Assembly: GCF_000165425.1 (NCBI RefSeq)
Contig: NW_001799211.1
Location: 372,001 to 436,000 of the forward strand
Length of the DNA stretch: 64,000 bases
Direction: 5' to 3'
From: Paramecium tetraurelia
Lineage: Eukaryota > Ciliophora > Oligohymenophorea > Peniculida > Parameciidae
This document shows positions 1 through 11,226 of the stretch, piece by piece (the stretch's first letter is position 1; every line of letters starts with the position of its first letter). The translations under genes and the position numbers were made by a program. The notes beneath the pieces were generated by a model that was not told where the DNA came from, did not search any database, and saw only the letters and a program-made list of their open reading frames with translations.

Positions 1-70
1 ATAAATGTTTTACTTGACTTTCCAATTTCTACTTACGCCTTATAATTTGTTCTTTTTAATTCAGTTTCAT
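1..70 (-). CDS. 5' end of an unknown gene, truncated by the window edge
   Basis: Read leftwards from an ATG at 70-68, the frame is open to the window edge and gives about 23 residues, MKLNQKEQIIRRKQKLESQ and on, rich in Lys, Gln, Glu and Arg, as at the start of a coiled-coil protein. The DNA just upstream (71-235) is more AT-rich and has no obvious coding frame, which fits a 5' flank. Too little is visible for a family call, and the piece could be a chance frame. Confidence 0.35.
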
Positions 71-314
71 GTCAATTATTTTATATTTTATATTGATATT
101 AAAATTCATTCTATTAATTCCATATGTTAAACCCTGTCTCAAAGTAAATCATAATCAATCACACTTACTATAACTTGTACACTCTCTTTCCTTACCCAAT
201 ATTAGGACTTAGAATTTAGATTTTCTACCTGAAAAATGTTTAATTTTGATTTAAATGTGATTAAAACAAATGGTAATAAAACTCTTCCCTAAGAAGCCCT
301 CGCAAATACTTAAA

Positions 315-784
315 TCACATTGAGATTCTCTTATAAAGGCTATTTTGATCAATCTTGACATCATCCTTATGTAGAGTAATCAAATAATAAGGTAGTCTAC
401 TTATAGAGTTTAAATCGACTAGAATCATAATAAGCATGGCCAATCTATTCACTTGAACCAAAATTTATTTTATTTTGAATAGTATCATTTTGACTATATT
501 CTATATCTTTTAAGTTTATCATTCATTGAAAATATCCTTCTTCATTTTCCATTTCGAATTCCTTCTACTTGGCTCCTACTTATTATGTTAGAGCATTTAA
601 TCTGAAGTAAACTTCAATAACATCATAATTCCTCTTTCATATGTAATTGTCACCATAACTCCTTTACACCCATACATTTATTTGAATATCCACATGATTT
701 CTTCACCTCCTATTAAGTATCTTAATGATAGATCTATATAATTTGTAATTTATTCCCTTTAAAATCACTTTTTTTCTTTCCCAT
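315..784 (-). pseudogene. Doubtful small gene with an internal in-frame TGA
   Basis: A leftward frame starts at ATG 784-782 (MGKKKSDFKGNK...). Two 34-nt introns fit, the first ending AAG and the second TAG, and with them the total is 134 codons to the TGA at 317-315. Stretches such as RNYDVIEVYFRLNALTQQ and SRLPYYLITLHKDDVK look protein-like. However, an in-frame TGA lies at 525-523 between EEGYFQ and MINLKDIEYS, and no GT...AG intron removes it. It may be two small proteins, a decaying gene or a sequence error. The opposite strand also has an open frame from 236. No family recognised. Confidence 0.35.
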
Positions 785-832
785 TATAAATCTAAGTTTA
801 GTTAATTAATTAATTGTCTAACAGCAACTCTC

Positions 833-1959
833 ATGTTACAAAAACAAAAGAATTAGAAATCCCTTATTTTAGAACTTGACTATGAAGCCGAATACAAGTC
901 AATAATGAGTTCAACAAAAATGACTGAATAAAAAATAATATCTAAATTTGTTGATTTATATGAAGAGGTGCTTGTTTAAATCAAAGGTTCCCAAAATCTA
1001 GTATTTCATATTTGAATAATTAAGTATTTAATCAATAAAATGGCTAACTTCAAGAGTGGGAATGTTTTTAATATTGATGTATTGTAGTCGAATTTCAAAT
1101 ATCTAATCACATTGTTAATTCAAGAATTAGTATACATTTACCTATCTATATTTAGATTTAATTTTAAAGGCAAGTGGATTCCCAAAACGTTGAACCCAAT
1201 AAATCGAATAATCTCGAGTTAAATTAAATAAAACTAGACCTCTAAAAATTAAAAAATGTAATACTTTTTTTATTGAAAATTAAAGGACAACACCCACTTG
1301 TAATATAAAATTAAGGAACTTGAATAAGAATTATATCAATAGAAACAGCTAAATACTACCATATGCCAAGATTTGTTAGAGGCAAGGCAAAAATATTAAG
1401 TAAATATGATAAAAACCTCTTTATTAAGGAATTATAAAAGAAATATAATTAGGAGACCCAAATTAAATAATCAAAATCCTTCCATACATTCTATGATCAA
1501 AATATAAAAGAAAAACTTAAAAAATTACATACGATATACTAAATTGACAAATCCTTAAATAATAAATCAATAATAAACAAAAAGTAAAAATTAACGATCA
1601 TGACCGAACCTTGTGATTCCGATTCACAGTATAGCAGGTACAGCACGATTATACAACAAAATAATTCCCAAAATGACAAAACCAATAGCAGAAATATACA
1701 AAATCAAACCATTGAAAGTAAACTTTTTATTAATTATTATTTAGCTGTCACATCGGTTGGAACCGAAAATAATTATATATCTGATTCCTCTTCATGTCTT
1801 CTAAGTAGTAGTTTTTATAAGAGGAGAGAGAAATCTAACACCCTCTCGTTTGAGTTGTCCCAAGAATTGTATTAAAATATTAAGCCCGCATCCCATCAAG
1901 GTCTTCCCATTAACTCTAAAAAATAAAATATATAAACTTAATTTAGCCGATAATTGTGA
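833..1959 (+). CDS. Coiled-coil hypothetical protein (339 aa, 5 exons)
   Basis: ATG at 833 and TGA at 1957-1959. Four introns restore one frame: 1001-1024 (ends AAG), 1130-1155 (TAG), 1258-1285 (AAG) and 1400-1428 (AAG). The middle is a charged helix with heptad character (LKDNTHLQYKIKELEQELYQ, then CQDLLEARQKYQELQKKY), probably a dimerising coiled coil. The last 120 residues are Ser/Asn/Gln-rich and low in complexity. I see no signal peptide or membrane segment. No family recognised. The AAG acceptors are uncommon for this genome type but are needed to keep the frame. Confidence 0.7.
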
Positions 1960-2014
1960 TTACTAATTTATTTATATTAAATATTAATCATTCATACTCA
2001 CTAATTCGAAAATT

Positions 2015-2341
2015 ATGAATTTCAACATAGGACCTAAGCCTAGTTTTAACATGCCTAAATAGATATAATGTCTTAAGGAAGAAAAACCATATTCTTGTGT
2101 GGAAGTAGAAAGCACAGATTGCTTTAAGAACGAAACAATTATAAAAAATGTTAGTTTTGCTCCAACTATTACTATCTTCCTAAGATTTCAAGATGAAGAC
2201 GTGGTTAAATTCAAAGATAGACTAAGAAAATAGGTGTAATAGACTAAAGAAACCTTTGATTTTCATCCATCTCTTGACAAACCAAAAAAGAAAGGATAAC
2301 TTAAGTCTTGTTTAAAATCCATCATTGAATGGGATGTTTGA
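2015..2341 (+). CDS. Small hypothetical protein (108 aa, intronless)
   Basis: A clean frame runs from ATG 2015 to TGA 2339-2341. The protein begins MNFNIGPKPSFNMPK, has a central NVSFAPTITIFLRF stretch followed by a basic helix (KFKDRLRKQVQQTKE), and ends with a Lys-rich segment. No signal peptide or membrane span. It lies 55 bp after the coiled-coil gene on the same strand. Family not recognised. The composition is unlike the flanking intergenic DNA, so I take it as real. Confidence 0.6.
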
Positions 2342-3116
2342 GAAATTTCAATGAAGTACCTTTTTGATTTACTATATATATATACCTTAATTATAAATTA
2401 AACGAAGTAAAGTTAATGCTCTGGAATTTACTAATCCCTATTTTTAGCCATTTTCCCAAGAAATTCATTTTTGAGTTGAAAAATGTATTTTTATATATTG
2501 GAATCCCATAACCTCCTCGTTTATTCATGATCCAAAAAGTTATTCACCATCTCTGAATGGGATTTTATAGGTTCATAACATTATTTGAAAACTTAAGCAA
2601 GCAATTAAATATAGTATGAAGAGCAAAAAATTAATTATTAACACACCATAGCAAATTAATAATATAGGAATTATTCTAAACACAATTAGAACAATATGCT
2701 GACATTTATAATTATACAATATAGAACTGGACATAAATGCTCACGACCTTAATGTGCTTTAGGGAAAGGCATCATTTTTAATAGGATAGATATACTCAAT
2801 TATCCATTAATAGATTCATATTTTCATTCATTGGAAAAACGAAAATTCCTTGCTTTTTAATATAGGATAGTATTATAAATATTTTTATTTATGAGATTCT
2901 ATATTGATTAATAATAATAGGAAAATGTACATGGTAATAAGTTTGTATTTTTAATTTAATTCATTTATTTGATTAAAAAGATTTTATTTAATCTGAAAAA
3001 ATTGATGATTAAAAAACTTAAATTTTATATTTATTTATTATTTCATGAACTCATATGATTGAAACGATGCAATTGGAATATAAAGTAAATGTATACATTT
3101 TAATGAATAATCAAAC
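2342..3116. other. Long gap, possible gene relic at about 2610-2770
   Basis: No complete gene is visible. Around 2610-2770 (+) a frame reads KLIIQELFQTQLEQYADIYN and on, which looks protein-like but has no usable start, intron pattern or stop context; it may be a relic. The rest is AT-rich spacer before the 3' end of the leftward gene at 3117. Confidence 0.3.
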
Positions 3117-4413
3117 TCATATACAAAAGTCAATTAAAAATTCATCACTTAACTCAGCTTATTCTAGCTTAAGTTTAGGATTTTTTTATGAGAAAGAGCC
3201 TGGCCAATATTAGGTGGACGAGACACTTTTGGGTAAGAATCCTAAAGTTTTGTAACTTTTCGCAATCAATTCAGAACAAAAATAAGTTCTGTTAAACTAT
3301 TTAGCAGCCTCTAAGTTTACATCTCCAAGAGTAGTTGAGTTTTACAACAATAATTTAGAAGGAGCACAAGAAAATTCTTTACCCAAATTATTAGTGACAA
3401 AATCTAATAGTTTCGTTTTAAAAGCTGCTGATCTATTGGCCTTGAGTCTTCTATAAACTATTCTAAAATGATAGGATATGGTATTGGATACTTTTCATAT
3501 AGCTTATACCATTCTTTAGTGTTGAAAGTCTTCCATTCGCAGAGACTTACTCCGTTGGTTGGAAGTGATTCGAATATAAAGAGTCTGTCTGGTTCAATTT
3601 TGATTAGTAATCCAATGTGATCATAATCATTCTGAGTTAAGGCACGCTGGAGTTAACAATTAAAGCTTTTCCCTCTGAATAGCAATAAATCACCATCCTC
3701 AGCTTCCTCATCGAGCTACTAAGCTGATATTCGTTCATGCTAAAGTAAATAGATGGTATACTATACTCTCCAGAACTTTTCATAGAGACACAGAGATGTT
3801 AGTTTGTTGAGTGTTCCAAAGGAATCTTGCAAATGCAGTTGAATAATCTGAAACCATTTGGTTGTTTCTTGGAAATTGGAACCTTTGAATTGGAAGACCT
3901 TTTCAATTTTGCCTACGGGTTTGATTCTATTTGGGTAATACTGAATTAGTACATAAATTCAATAACATTTCCTTATTTATCCTTAATATCAATTAGTTAA
4001 TAAGTTTAAACATCAAAATTTAGTACTCCTTCCAATTTGTGAGTTTCTGCAGAAAAGTATCTAAAAACTCTGTTTATAATTGAACACTATCTTAATTTAT
4101 AACCTTAAATCCAATGAGGACTCTTTTTTAGCAGTGCTCCAAAAAATGGTTAGATTGCATTTCTGTGACTAATGGCCACGTTATCATTTAATTTACTAGA
4201 ATACATTAGGGATTGATTGTGAATTAATAATAAGGAGAGATGATTGGGATTAGAATTGGTCTCTTTGGTTTTTTGGATCTGATCTGATAATGATTCTCTA
4301 AAGTCTTTGCAGTATTAACTATTAAGGTTTGCATCTTTAATAAATTTTTCATTTTTTAGGAGCAACTCCTTGTCATTAAATTCTCTCTATTGGAGATTGG
4401 TTAATGAATCCAT
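3117..4413 (-). CDS. PH-like domain plus permuted papain (NlpC/P60-like) domain protein (413 aa)
   Basis: ATG 4413-4411, TGA 3119-3117, two introns (26 and 29 nt). Residues about 1-70 are helical. Residues about 95-205 resemble a PH domain (GALLKKSPHW, then KLEGVLNFDVQ and a C-terminal helix TTKWFQIIQLHLQ). The C-terminal half resembles the permuted NlpC/P60 (YiiX/YaeF-like) fold: GDLLLFRG at its start, an H in NDYDHIGLLIKI as candidate catalytic His, and FCSELIAKSYKTLG with the candidate catalytic Cys, followed by QYWPGSFS. These motifs are typical of the fold, so it is probably a cysteine hydrolase or acyl/amide-processing enzyme held at membranes by the PH domain; the substrate is unknown. 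A rightward open frame at 3067-3471 is its shadow. Confidence 0.8.
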
Positions 4414-4445
4414 TATATATATAATATTAAATGTTTTTGTTAATC

Positions 4446-5662
4446 TCAATTTAATTAGAGTCTTTCTCTAAGATATTCCTTAAGAGTAACAATCTTATCT
4501 TGGATGTGATCTGAAATTCTGGAAATCAAGTCCTGTAATTGCACTCTAGATTGAGTTTCCATTTAATAAATGTCTTGTTATTGTCTGCACCATTGGTCTT
4601 ATCCGTCTAAATTGGACTAAAAGGAGTAAAACGAAATAAGGTTACTTGATTTCTCTCTACCTCAGCAGCATGGTATTCAACTTTGCCTTAGGATTCCTCG
4701 ATGATGCTTTGGTAATTTAAGATGGCTTGTTCAAGGTTCTATCTTTAATCGGACCTGAAAATAAGATACAAAATTACAAAGTGTTTCTTTCATTGGTTAA
4801 GTCTGACAAGAACTATTACCAGTTCAAACTTTATTGTTTTTCAATATCTTCATCACTTGATTTGCTCTCTACAATTTGGACTCTCAAATTGGCCAACAAT
4901 TGAAGCACCTTCTTGGCTGTATCTGAGTCAGATTTAGAGGAGAGTTGAGTCATCATAGTTAGAATTGGTTAGAACAATAATCCGCTGGATGTTGATTGAC
5001 TAATATTAATGTGATGATCATTGTTTACCTCTACAATCTGGACAAGACTTTGTTAAATCTTCCTTTGACTTGAATGAATGAAGATCCTCCTGATAAATGC
5101 TCAATCAAAGCGTAAGCTTCATCGATGGCTGAGATGGCTTCAGTGTGATCCTTGATTTTGGATTGGAATTCAGCATATTGTAAATCTCTTTCGCTTTGTC
5201 CTGCATTTGTTTTTTTGGAGTTCTCTTCGATTTCAACAGACACTTCAGCGATTTTGTTTAATGATCTTTGCAAATTGTTTGTATTCTCATCCACAATTTT
5301 AGTGTGGGCTTTCAATTGGCTTTGATGATATGCCAAATTAGTAGAGAAATCATGAAGCAATCTGTTACATGAGGCTTGTGTATTTTGGATGTAAAGATCA
5401 GAGTCTTTTTGTTCTTATTCCAACATGAATCTAATTATAAATACAAGGTAGAACCTGATGTTATTGATATAGCTCTGAATTTCATGCACTGGTGATCCTG
5501 TGGCTAAACTAATTTAAATGGCATTCAAGAATGTTTTTCCCATATGATTGTTGTCGATTTCTGCAAGCACAACTTTTGGATCTGCGGCCAATTTGCTTAA
5601 TGCCTTTAATGATTACGAAGTCTTAATACCAAACCAATCAATAGCGCTATAACGATTCTCAT
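4446..5662 (-). CDS. Trichocyst matrix protein family member (361 aa, 6 exons)
   Basis: ATG 5662-5660, TGA 4448-4446, five introns of 23-29 nt; spliced length is exact. The N-terminus MRIVIALLIGLALS is a signal peptide, interrupted by the first intron. The rest is nearly all alpha-helical heptads (SKKTNAGQSERDLQYAEFQ, IKDHTEAISAIDEAYALI) with a Gly/Ser break (HLSGGSSFIQVKG). Signal peptide plus continuous coiled coil is the hallmark of trichocyst matrix proteins, which crystallise in the secretory core and expand on discharge. It lies 32 bp upstream of the PH-papain gene on the same strand and starts only 29 bp from the divergent BTB gene. Another secreted coiled-coil protein is possible. Confidence 0.75.
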
Positions 5663-5691
5663 TTTTGTATATAATTAATTAAAAACGAATT
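5663..5691. promoter_or_regulatory. 29-bp divergent intergenic region
   Basis: This AT-rich stretch is all that separates the start codons of the leftward trichocyst-matrix-like gene and the rightward BTB-like gene. Any promoters for both must overlap this spacer or the coding sequences. No defined element is recognisable. Confidence 0.4.
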
Positions 5692-7020
5692 ATGCTTGTG
5701 CTCAAATTTAATGATATAATCACAAATCAGGTTTAACAATAATAACAATAATACTAATACTTCAAGATCATCCTCTCTCGATAGTCCAATCAGCATTTTC
5801 AGATTAAGAAAGCATACACAAAATTCTCAGGTCGCTGGTCTAAGGCAAGCGATTCCGAGAGATAAATAGATTATGTCCAAGAGAATTTGGATGTCAATTT
5901 GGTTGCCAAATTAGTTAATGCATTCAATGGCATCGAAATCATCATCAACACACCCTAAGAACTCTATGAAATGTATCAAATACTGCATTTCTTTCAGATT
6001 CAAGAACTCTAAAGTCAAATCGAAAAGTTTCTAATACAAGACAAATCCAACATTTTGATTGGATACCAATTGTCTGAATTGTATGAAATCGATTCCCTAT
6101 CCAGCTTCTATTTTGAATATTTCAAAGAATATGGATTCTTGGGTATTTTAAATAAAAAATTTGATACAGAAAAAGCAAGAAAACACATTTACAAGAATAA
6201 AAACAGACTAGTTCCACTTCATTATTTATACTTATAAGCCAATCTATTCAAGAAGTTGCTCATACTCCATAACAATCTAGCAATACTCAATTTTGATAAA
6301 AACAAATTTCTAGATTAGTTTTAGATTGCTTTATTAATAAGTGAATATTGTCTAACCAATGGTTATGATCGAATTAAATTATAAGAAATCTTCTCTGATG
6401 CAGTCATTAAGGAGTAAGTAACTAATGAATAGAAATAAATTATTTTGATAGAATTCGAGAAATAATATAAAAAAAATCAAATGAGAACAGTTTCAAGCAT
6501 TTCCTAATCAGAAGAAGATGATTTATCAGATACCACAATAGAAGTAAAACATAGAACCTCTGAAGTTATGATCTCCCAAACTCCAATCATAGAACCTATT
6601 GAAATATTTAGAGGCAAAGAGTTAGATCTCAAATTACTTATTGGATTAAAGAATTTATAATTTCATTTTAAGACCAAGCATACTTCATTTGGATTCTACG
6701 TATCAAAAAAGATAGAGTTAAACACATAGATATTTGATGAACAACTATAGCTAGTCAATTTGAATACTAAAGTATAATTAAATACAAGCCTAAGAGAGAA
6801 TTGGATCAGATTTGATGAAAATACGTTAAATGAAAATAAGTTAAATGTAAATAATAGACTAATAATCTAACGATCGAAGGGAATATGTAGATATGAAGAA
6901 GATGTAAATGAACCTTAAGGCTAAATTAGATTAACAGGATGTCGAAGTTTCATAATAGAAGAAGTTTAAGTATTGAACACTTGTTTCTTCGTCCTTTCTT
7001 AAAATAGGGGTTGGTAATGA
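5692..7020 (+). CDS. BTB/POZ-like domain protein (442 aa, intronless)
   Basis: ATG 5692, TGA 7018-7020, no intron. After a Q-rich start, residues about 35-120 resemble a BTB fold: FQIKKAYTKFSGRW, then VNAFNGIEIIINTPQELYEM and LHFFQIQELQSQIEKFL, the usual helix pair that ends a BTB domain. A helical BACK-like stretch follows to about residue 260, then a Ser/Glu linker and a C-terminal region rich in beta strand. BTB proteins usually act as dimeric adaptors, often for ubiquitin ligases; the partner here is unknown. The last 70 bp face an antisense open frame that I treat as shadow. Confidence 0.65.
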
Positions 7021-7229
7021 AATATAATTAAATTTTTTATTATAATTCTTAAATTTAATAGTAAGTGGACAAATTGCTGATTTATCTTCAAAATTTGGTA
7101 ATTAAATATAATTCTCATTTCTCTATTTAACTTCAATATCTACCCTTGTTTCACTGAGAGTCTTCTCATAAGTTGTCTGATTTAATTTATTGTTTCTACT
7201 AAGTTATTCTTTCCTATCTATCTTCATAA

Positions 7230-7507
7230 TCATAGTATATTAATATTTAGAGTTAATAATCTTTTAGCTTCACTCAACTCATTTTCTATTTTATTCAATT
7301 AGTACTGGAGTTTGAAATCATTCATAGATTATATTCCTTATTTCAATCATTAATAAACTGATATCTTCTCTGATATCCAGCAATCTATTTAGAAATATCT
7401 TAAATAAGCCATATGAAATTAAATACCGTTTCAGCAGTTATTGAATTTGTGAAGAAATTAACTCTAAAACACCAAGTGGAAATAAGCCCGATAAATAGCT
7501 CTTTCAT
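7230..7507 (-). CDS. Small helical protein of uncertain structure
   Basis: From ATG 7507-7505 two introns (28 and 22 nt, both ending AAG) give 75 residues ending at TGA 7232-7230. The sequence starts MKELFIGLISTWCF and continues with LNRLLDIREDI and a coiled coil (LNKIENELSEAKRLL). Downstream on the same strand, to about 7000, another frame (TTYEKTLSETRVDIEVKQ) also looks coding, so the true gene may be longer through an intron I cannot place, for example a 38-nt one at about 7270-7310. No family recognised. Confidence 0.4.
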
Positions 7508-7894
7508 TAGTCAAATATGGTAGTTCTCTCTAAATCTACCTAAAATCTGATAATTTAAACAGTACAATTAATAATTCCTACTATAAAAAAATTAATAGAA
7601 TCAAAGTATATCATATATAGTTGCTGTTTACTTTATTTTTTTCATTATAATTTAATAAAATATTGAAATTTTTTAGGCTAGATCCCAATCTAAAAATATC
7701 TTTGGAAAATACAAAAATTTATATTACTAGAGTTAAGCCAAATAATTAAATTTAATGTGATAAAATTTCCCTTAGAAAATATATTCATTTTCTTCTTTGG
7801 ATGATCTTCAGAGGAAGGTTAGAAAAATTCATAAAAAAAAAAAAATCAATCTAAATTTAATTTGTTAAATTGTAAGCAAGTTTTAAGAGTGCGG

Positions 7895-8157
7895 TCAGGA
7901 AATTTAAACAATACTCTGGAATTAAAATTTTTGAGGAATTGCTTTTCCTAAGATTACATCCTCCATAATATGATCAAATGCAAGAGCAAGTAAATGAATA
8001 TTCTTGCATTCAAAGAAAACAACAGAATTATTATGGAAATTAGAAATAATGCATAATCTTTTCATCTATTCACTTGAGAAGTAATCCTATAGTATTCTTA
8101 TTAAAAAGCCAAAATTAATTTCATTTATTAAATGAAAGTATTTATTATGCTTGTTTA
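7895..8157 (-). pseudogene. Gene relic or gene fragment, family unknown
   Basis: A leftward frame encodes a convincing protein stretch (FHLINEINFGFLIRILQDYF, CKNIHLLALAFDHIMEDV) that looks like a helical-repeat segment. It has no start codon in reach: an in-frame TGA lies just upstream and no intron rescues it. It ends at TGA 7897-7895; in another frame a further protein-like bit (YCLNFLTALLKLAYN) follows. I read it as the remains of a duplicated gene. Confidence 0.4.
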
Positions 8158-8230
8158 AGGTACTCTCTAATCATAGGTGTGAATGGGACTACTCCATATA
8201 TTCTGACATAAATTATTATTTTATATAAGT

Positions 8231-8853
8231 TCATTTAAAAATATTGTTAATAATCTAAGCAACAACTTCCAATTATTCGTCTTCCTCTAATTATTCAAAT
8301 TTTTAGATCTCTGAATTTGGTATTGATAATTCTGTGTTTGATAAATAGTATTGAATCACATTTTTATCTTCTTCCTTTAATATTGACTCTTATGTAGCAT
8401 TATAGATTATCAATAAAATATCACTAAATTGTGGTTTTAAATGCTCGATGCAATCTTTTACATCATCTTTGACAATCTGATTGCTTACAATTACGAGGGT
8501 GTTTTGATTCGATATAGTCTGATTGCAATTGGAAACCTTGGTCGTATCGCTTAACTAATCAAAATAATCGAATTCTTCTTGAGATATCACTTTTTATTAT
8601 TTAAAATCATACCTAGTAGGTGGGCATTCTTTTTGTGAAAGCCTACGTATTTTGACTATATATTATTACTTTATTTCTTAACATTCCAAAATAGTAGCAT
8701 AATTATACATGTGAATGCTAAGGTTGCCCCAAAATATATCAAGTTATTAACATGAGTTTTTTTATCTGATTTGAGAGGTCCCAATTTGGATTCGTTTTTT
8801 TCCTATTTACTAACCTCGCTTATAAATTCTGTATTTTCTTCATCCCCTATCAT
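8231..8853 (-). CDS. Single-pass membrane protein, unknown function (199 aa)
   Basis: ATG 8853-8851, TGA 8233-8231, one 23-nt intron at 8590-8612 (ends AAG). A short acidic/basic N-terminal tail of about 38 residues precedes one transmembrane span (LIYFGATLAFTCIIMLLFW). The rest is a soluble domain with alternating helices and strands (NTLVIVSNQIVKDDVKDCI, QFSDILLIIYNAT) and an acidic C-terminus. There is no cleavable signal peptide, so a type II or tail-out orientation is likely. Family not recognised. Confidence 0.65.
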
Positions 8854-9152
8854 TTTAATTTTAATTTATAATAAAAGTGATGTTCATATTGTGCTATAAA
8901 CATTTTTGGTCCTTCAAGACATTTTGGAGTGAAAATCATTTTCAAAGATAGAGAGAACCAATTCAATTTATTCAAAACATGAAAAGATTCTTAATAATTA
9001 ATTATCAAAACCCATAACAAGTTTTCGTTTATTTATAAAATAAATTTTAATTATTCTTTCAATTCATTTAGAACATTGTATTGTCTTGAGTTTATATTCT
9101 TTTTGATAAAATTAGCAATTACTTTTTGTATATTTTAATATAATAAAGGAAA

Positions 9153-11226
9153 ATGAAATTAGATGAAATAAAAAAATGCTTTAATTCTGAAAATCACTAT
9201 AAACAGACGAAACAAATCAAAGATTATATTTTAGAGAACAACACGTAAGAGCATCACTAATAATAAAGTGAAATAACTAAAGTAGCAATTCAAGCAGTAG
9301 GAAATATTTTGGAAGACACTAAATCGTTACCTATTTAAAAAGTCTTATCTACAAGAGTACAATATTGTCAAATATTCAGTTAGTGAAAGAAATAATGGAT
9401 TGTCATATTGCGTTGGTTATTGAAAAAGTATAAATTAAAATCATTCCGATTTATGAACAAACTCTAATAAGTTATTGCGACAAAGGACAAAAGCCAAAGC
9501 AATACTTTTCTGATCAACCTGGTAGATGTTATATATTTATTTTAAAGATGAACAACTAATGGTTCTTAGTAACACATTTATAAGATTGATCAGTGAATCT
9601 GTTTTTGTTTGGAATATTTGGCATCCAGTTATAGAAGGATAATAATCAGCTTACTCAAGAGTGTAATAAAGAAGATTTTAATTTTAGTTACAATATATTG
9701 GTTGCAAAAGGATTGCAATTTCCTAAACTATTTTATTTTAATTCTTAAAAAGTGAAGGAATTCTATGTCCACTCAAAGGAATAAATGCATAATTCTCCAT
9801 TCGTGTACTCAAATAATATTTAACCTGATTTCTTCTACATTAAAAAAAGATTAGATGTAAATCAATTCTAATAAAGTGATCTCATTATCATTAGGAACGA
9901 ATTACTCTGTAAGTAATTAAGATTATCACTTTTAGCATTAAAAAACAGTGATCTCAATTCTAGTTAAGAAAAGTTCATCAAAAACTTTGAAATAGCTTAT
10001 AAGGACTTTGAAAAAACTTAAAGATTTGATGAACTTTAAATAACGATCTAATCAATGTAAATATTTGCTCTTAATTTTTACAGTTGTTTGGAGTTTGATG
10101 ACGAAGTGTTTGATAAATAAGCAGCCATAGATGCATTTTAAAAGAGATTCCAATCAAATTAGAGCAATTTCACTCCTTCCAAATTACATGTAGGTGCTGG
10201 TGGATATTCGACTGATAAAATTAGTCAATTTTTATCTCATGGAAGTATGAGTGTAATTCATCCATTTTTATTGTCTTAGTCTTAAAATTCATCGCCTAAT
10301 AATAATTAAAAGCAGCAACTGCAAATTTTAAATGAAAAAAATAGAAGAATCGAACAGTTATTGTTAGAAAACTCTCTTTTGTAGAAATAAATAAAAAACT
10401 TTGAAGATTAGATTCACACTTTAAAACAAAATCTATCTTAAAATAATGAATGAGGATTAATTAATATTTAAAGAAATATATTCTAATTTGCAATTATGAT
10501 TTAATTAACTAAAGAGCATCTTCATGACTAAAATAAGAAGCTTACAGAAGAGAATCAAAGACTGGAATTGGTTGTCTACAGTCTCCAACGATAATTGTAA
10601 AATCTTGGATCTTTCATAGAAAGAACAAAATTGTTACAAGAGCAAGTTGATGAGCTCAACCAAGAATTGGGAAATGTCAGAAGAGACAACATTCAATTAC
10701 AAGAGATCATAGTCTCCTTGTAATCTCAGCTAAGCTCAAACATTAAAAACATTCATCTTGAGAAACATCTTAATGAATTGGAAGTTAATAAGAAAATCTA
10801 AGAGGAATAACTAAATGTCCTTACTAAAGAAAATGCTAGACTATAGAAACTGGTGAAAGACTATAACAATAAACAAATTTCTAATATTCAATCATCTGCG
10901 GCTAAACTAGTTGAAATTGGAAATAAAATAGATTTAAAATTAGGTGATTAGCCCCACAAAAGAATGCTTAGCAATCCTACATTATCAAGTCCCAAAGGGA
11001 TCTCTAAATAAGTATATCAAAATTTAGTTCAGTAACTTTCTAACTAGAGCACCGAAGAAAAGTCACTCTTTGCTTCTCAGTATTTATTATAATTATATAA
11101 CGTAGAGCAAAAATCAAACTTAAAGATTCGAATATGTTCTCTTAAACAACATATAAACTATCAGGATTTCAGGCTCTCTAATTAGATTCGCCTTTACCTT
11201 CGATTTCTAACCTAACCAAAAAATGA
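9153..11226 (+). CDS. Large coiled-coil protein with one in-frame TGA (about 657 codons)
   Basis: ATG 9153, final TGA 11224-11226. Introns: 23 nt (GTACAATATT...CAG, near 9360), 26 nt (near 9522), 25 nt (GTAACACATT...CAG, near 9570) and 26 nt (near 11075). With these the length is a multiple of three. The N-terminal 330 residues are helical and globular (EITKVAIQAVGNILEDTK, FNFSYNILVAKGLQFPKLF). From about residue 370 it is a long coiled coil (NRRIEQLLLENSLLQKQ, ENQRLELVVYSLQRQ). A TGA at 10451-10453 interrupts the coil in frame, with no GT nearby to make an intron. It could be readthrough, an error or an inactivating mutation. A separate second gene from ATG 10496 is an alternative. Family unknown. 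Confidence 0.6.

Noticed and set aside
3067..3471. Rightward 134-codon open frame from ATG 3067
   Set aside because: It is antisense to the 3' exon of the PH/papain-like gene, whose conserved FCSEL and QYWPG motifs are on the other strand. Long antisense frames are common when only TGA stops.
10440..10500. Retained internal eliminated sequence to explain the in-frame TGA
   Set aside because: No TA-bounded segment that keeps the frame reaches the usual minimum length of about 26 bp, and the end consensus is not evident. Kept only as a remote option.
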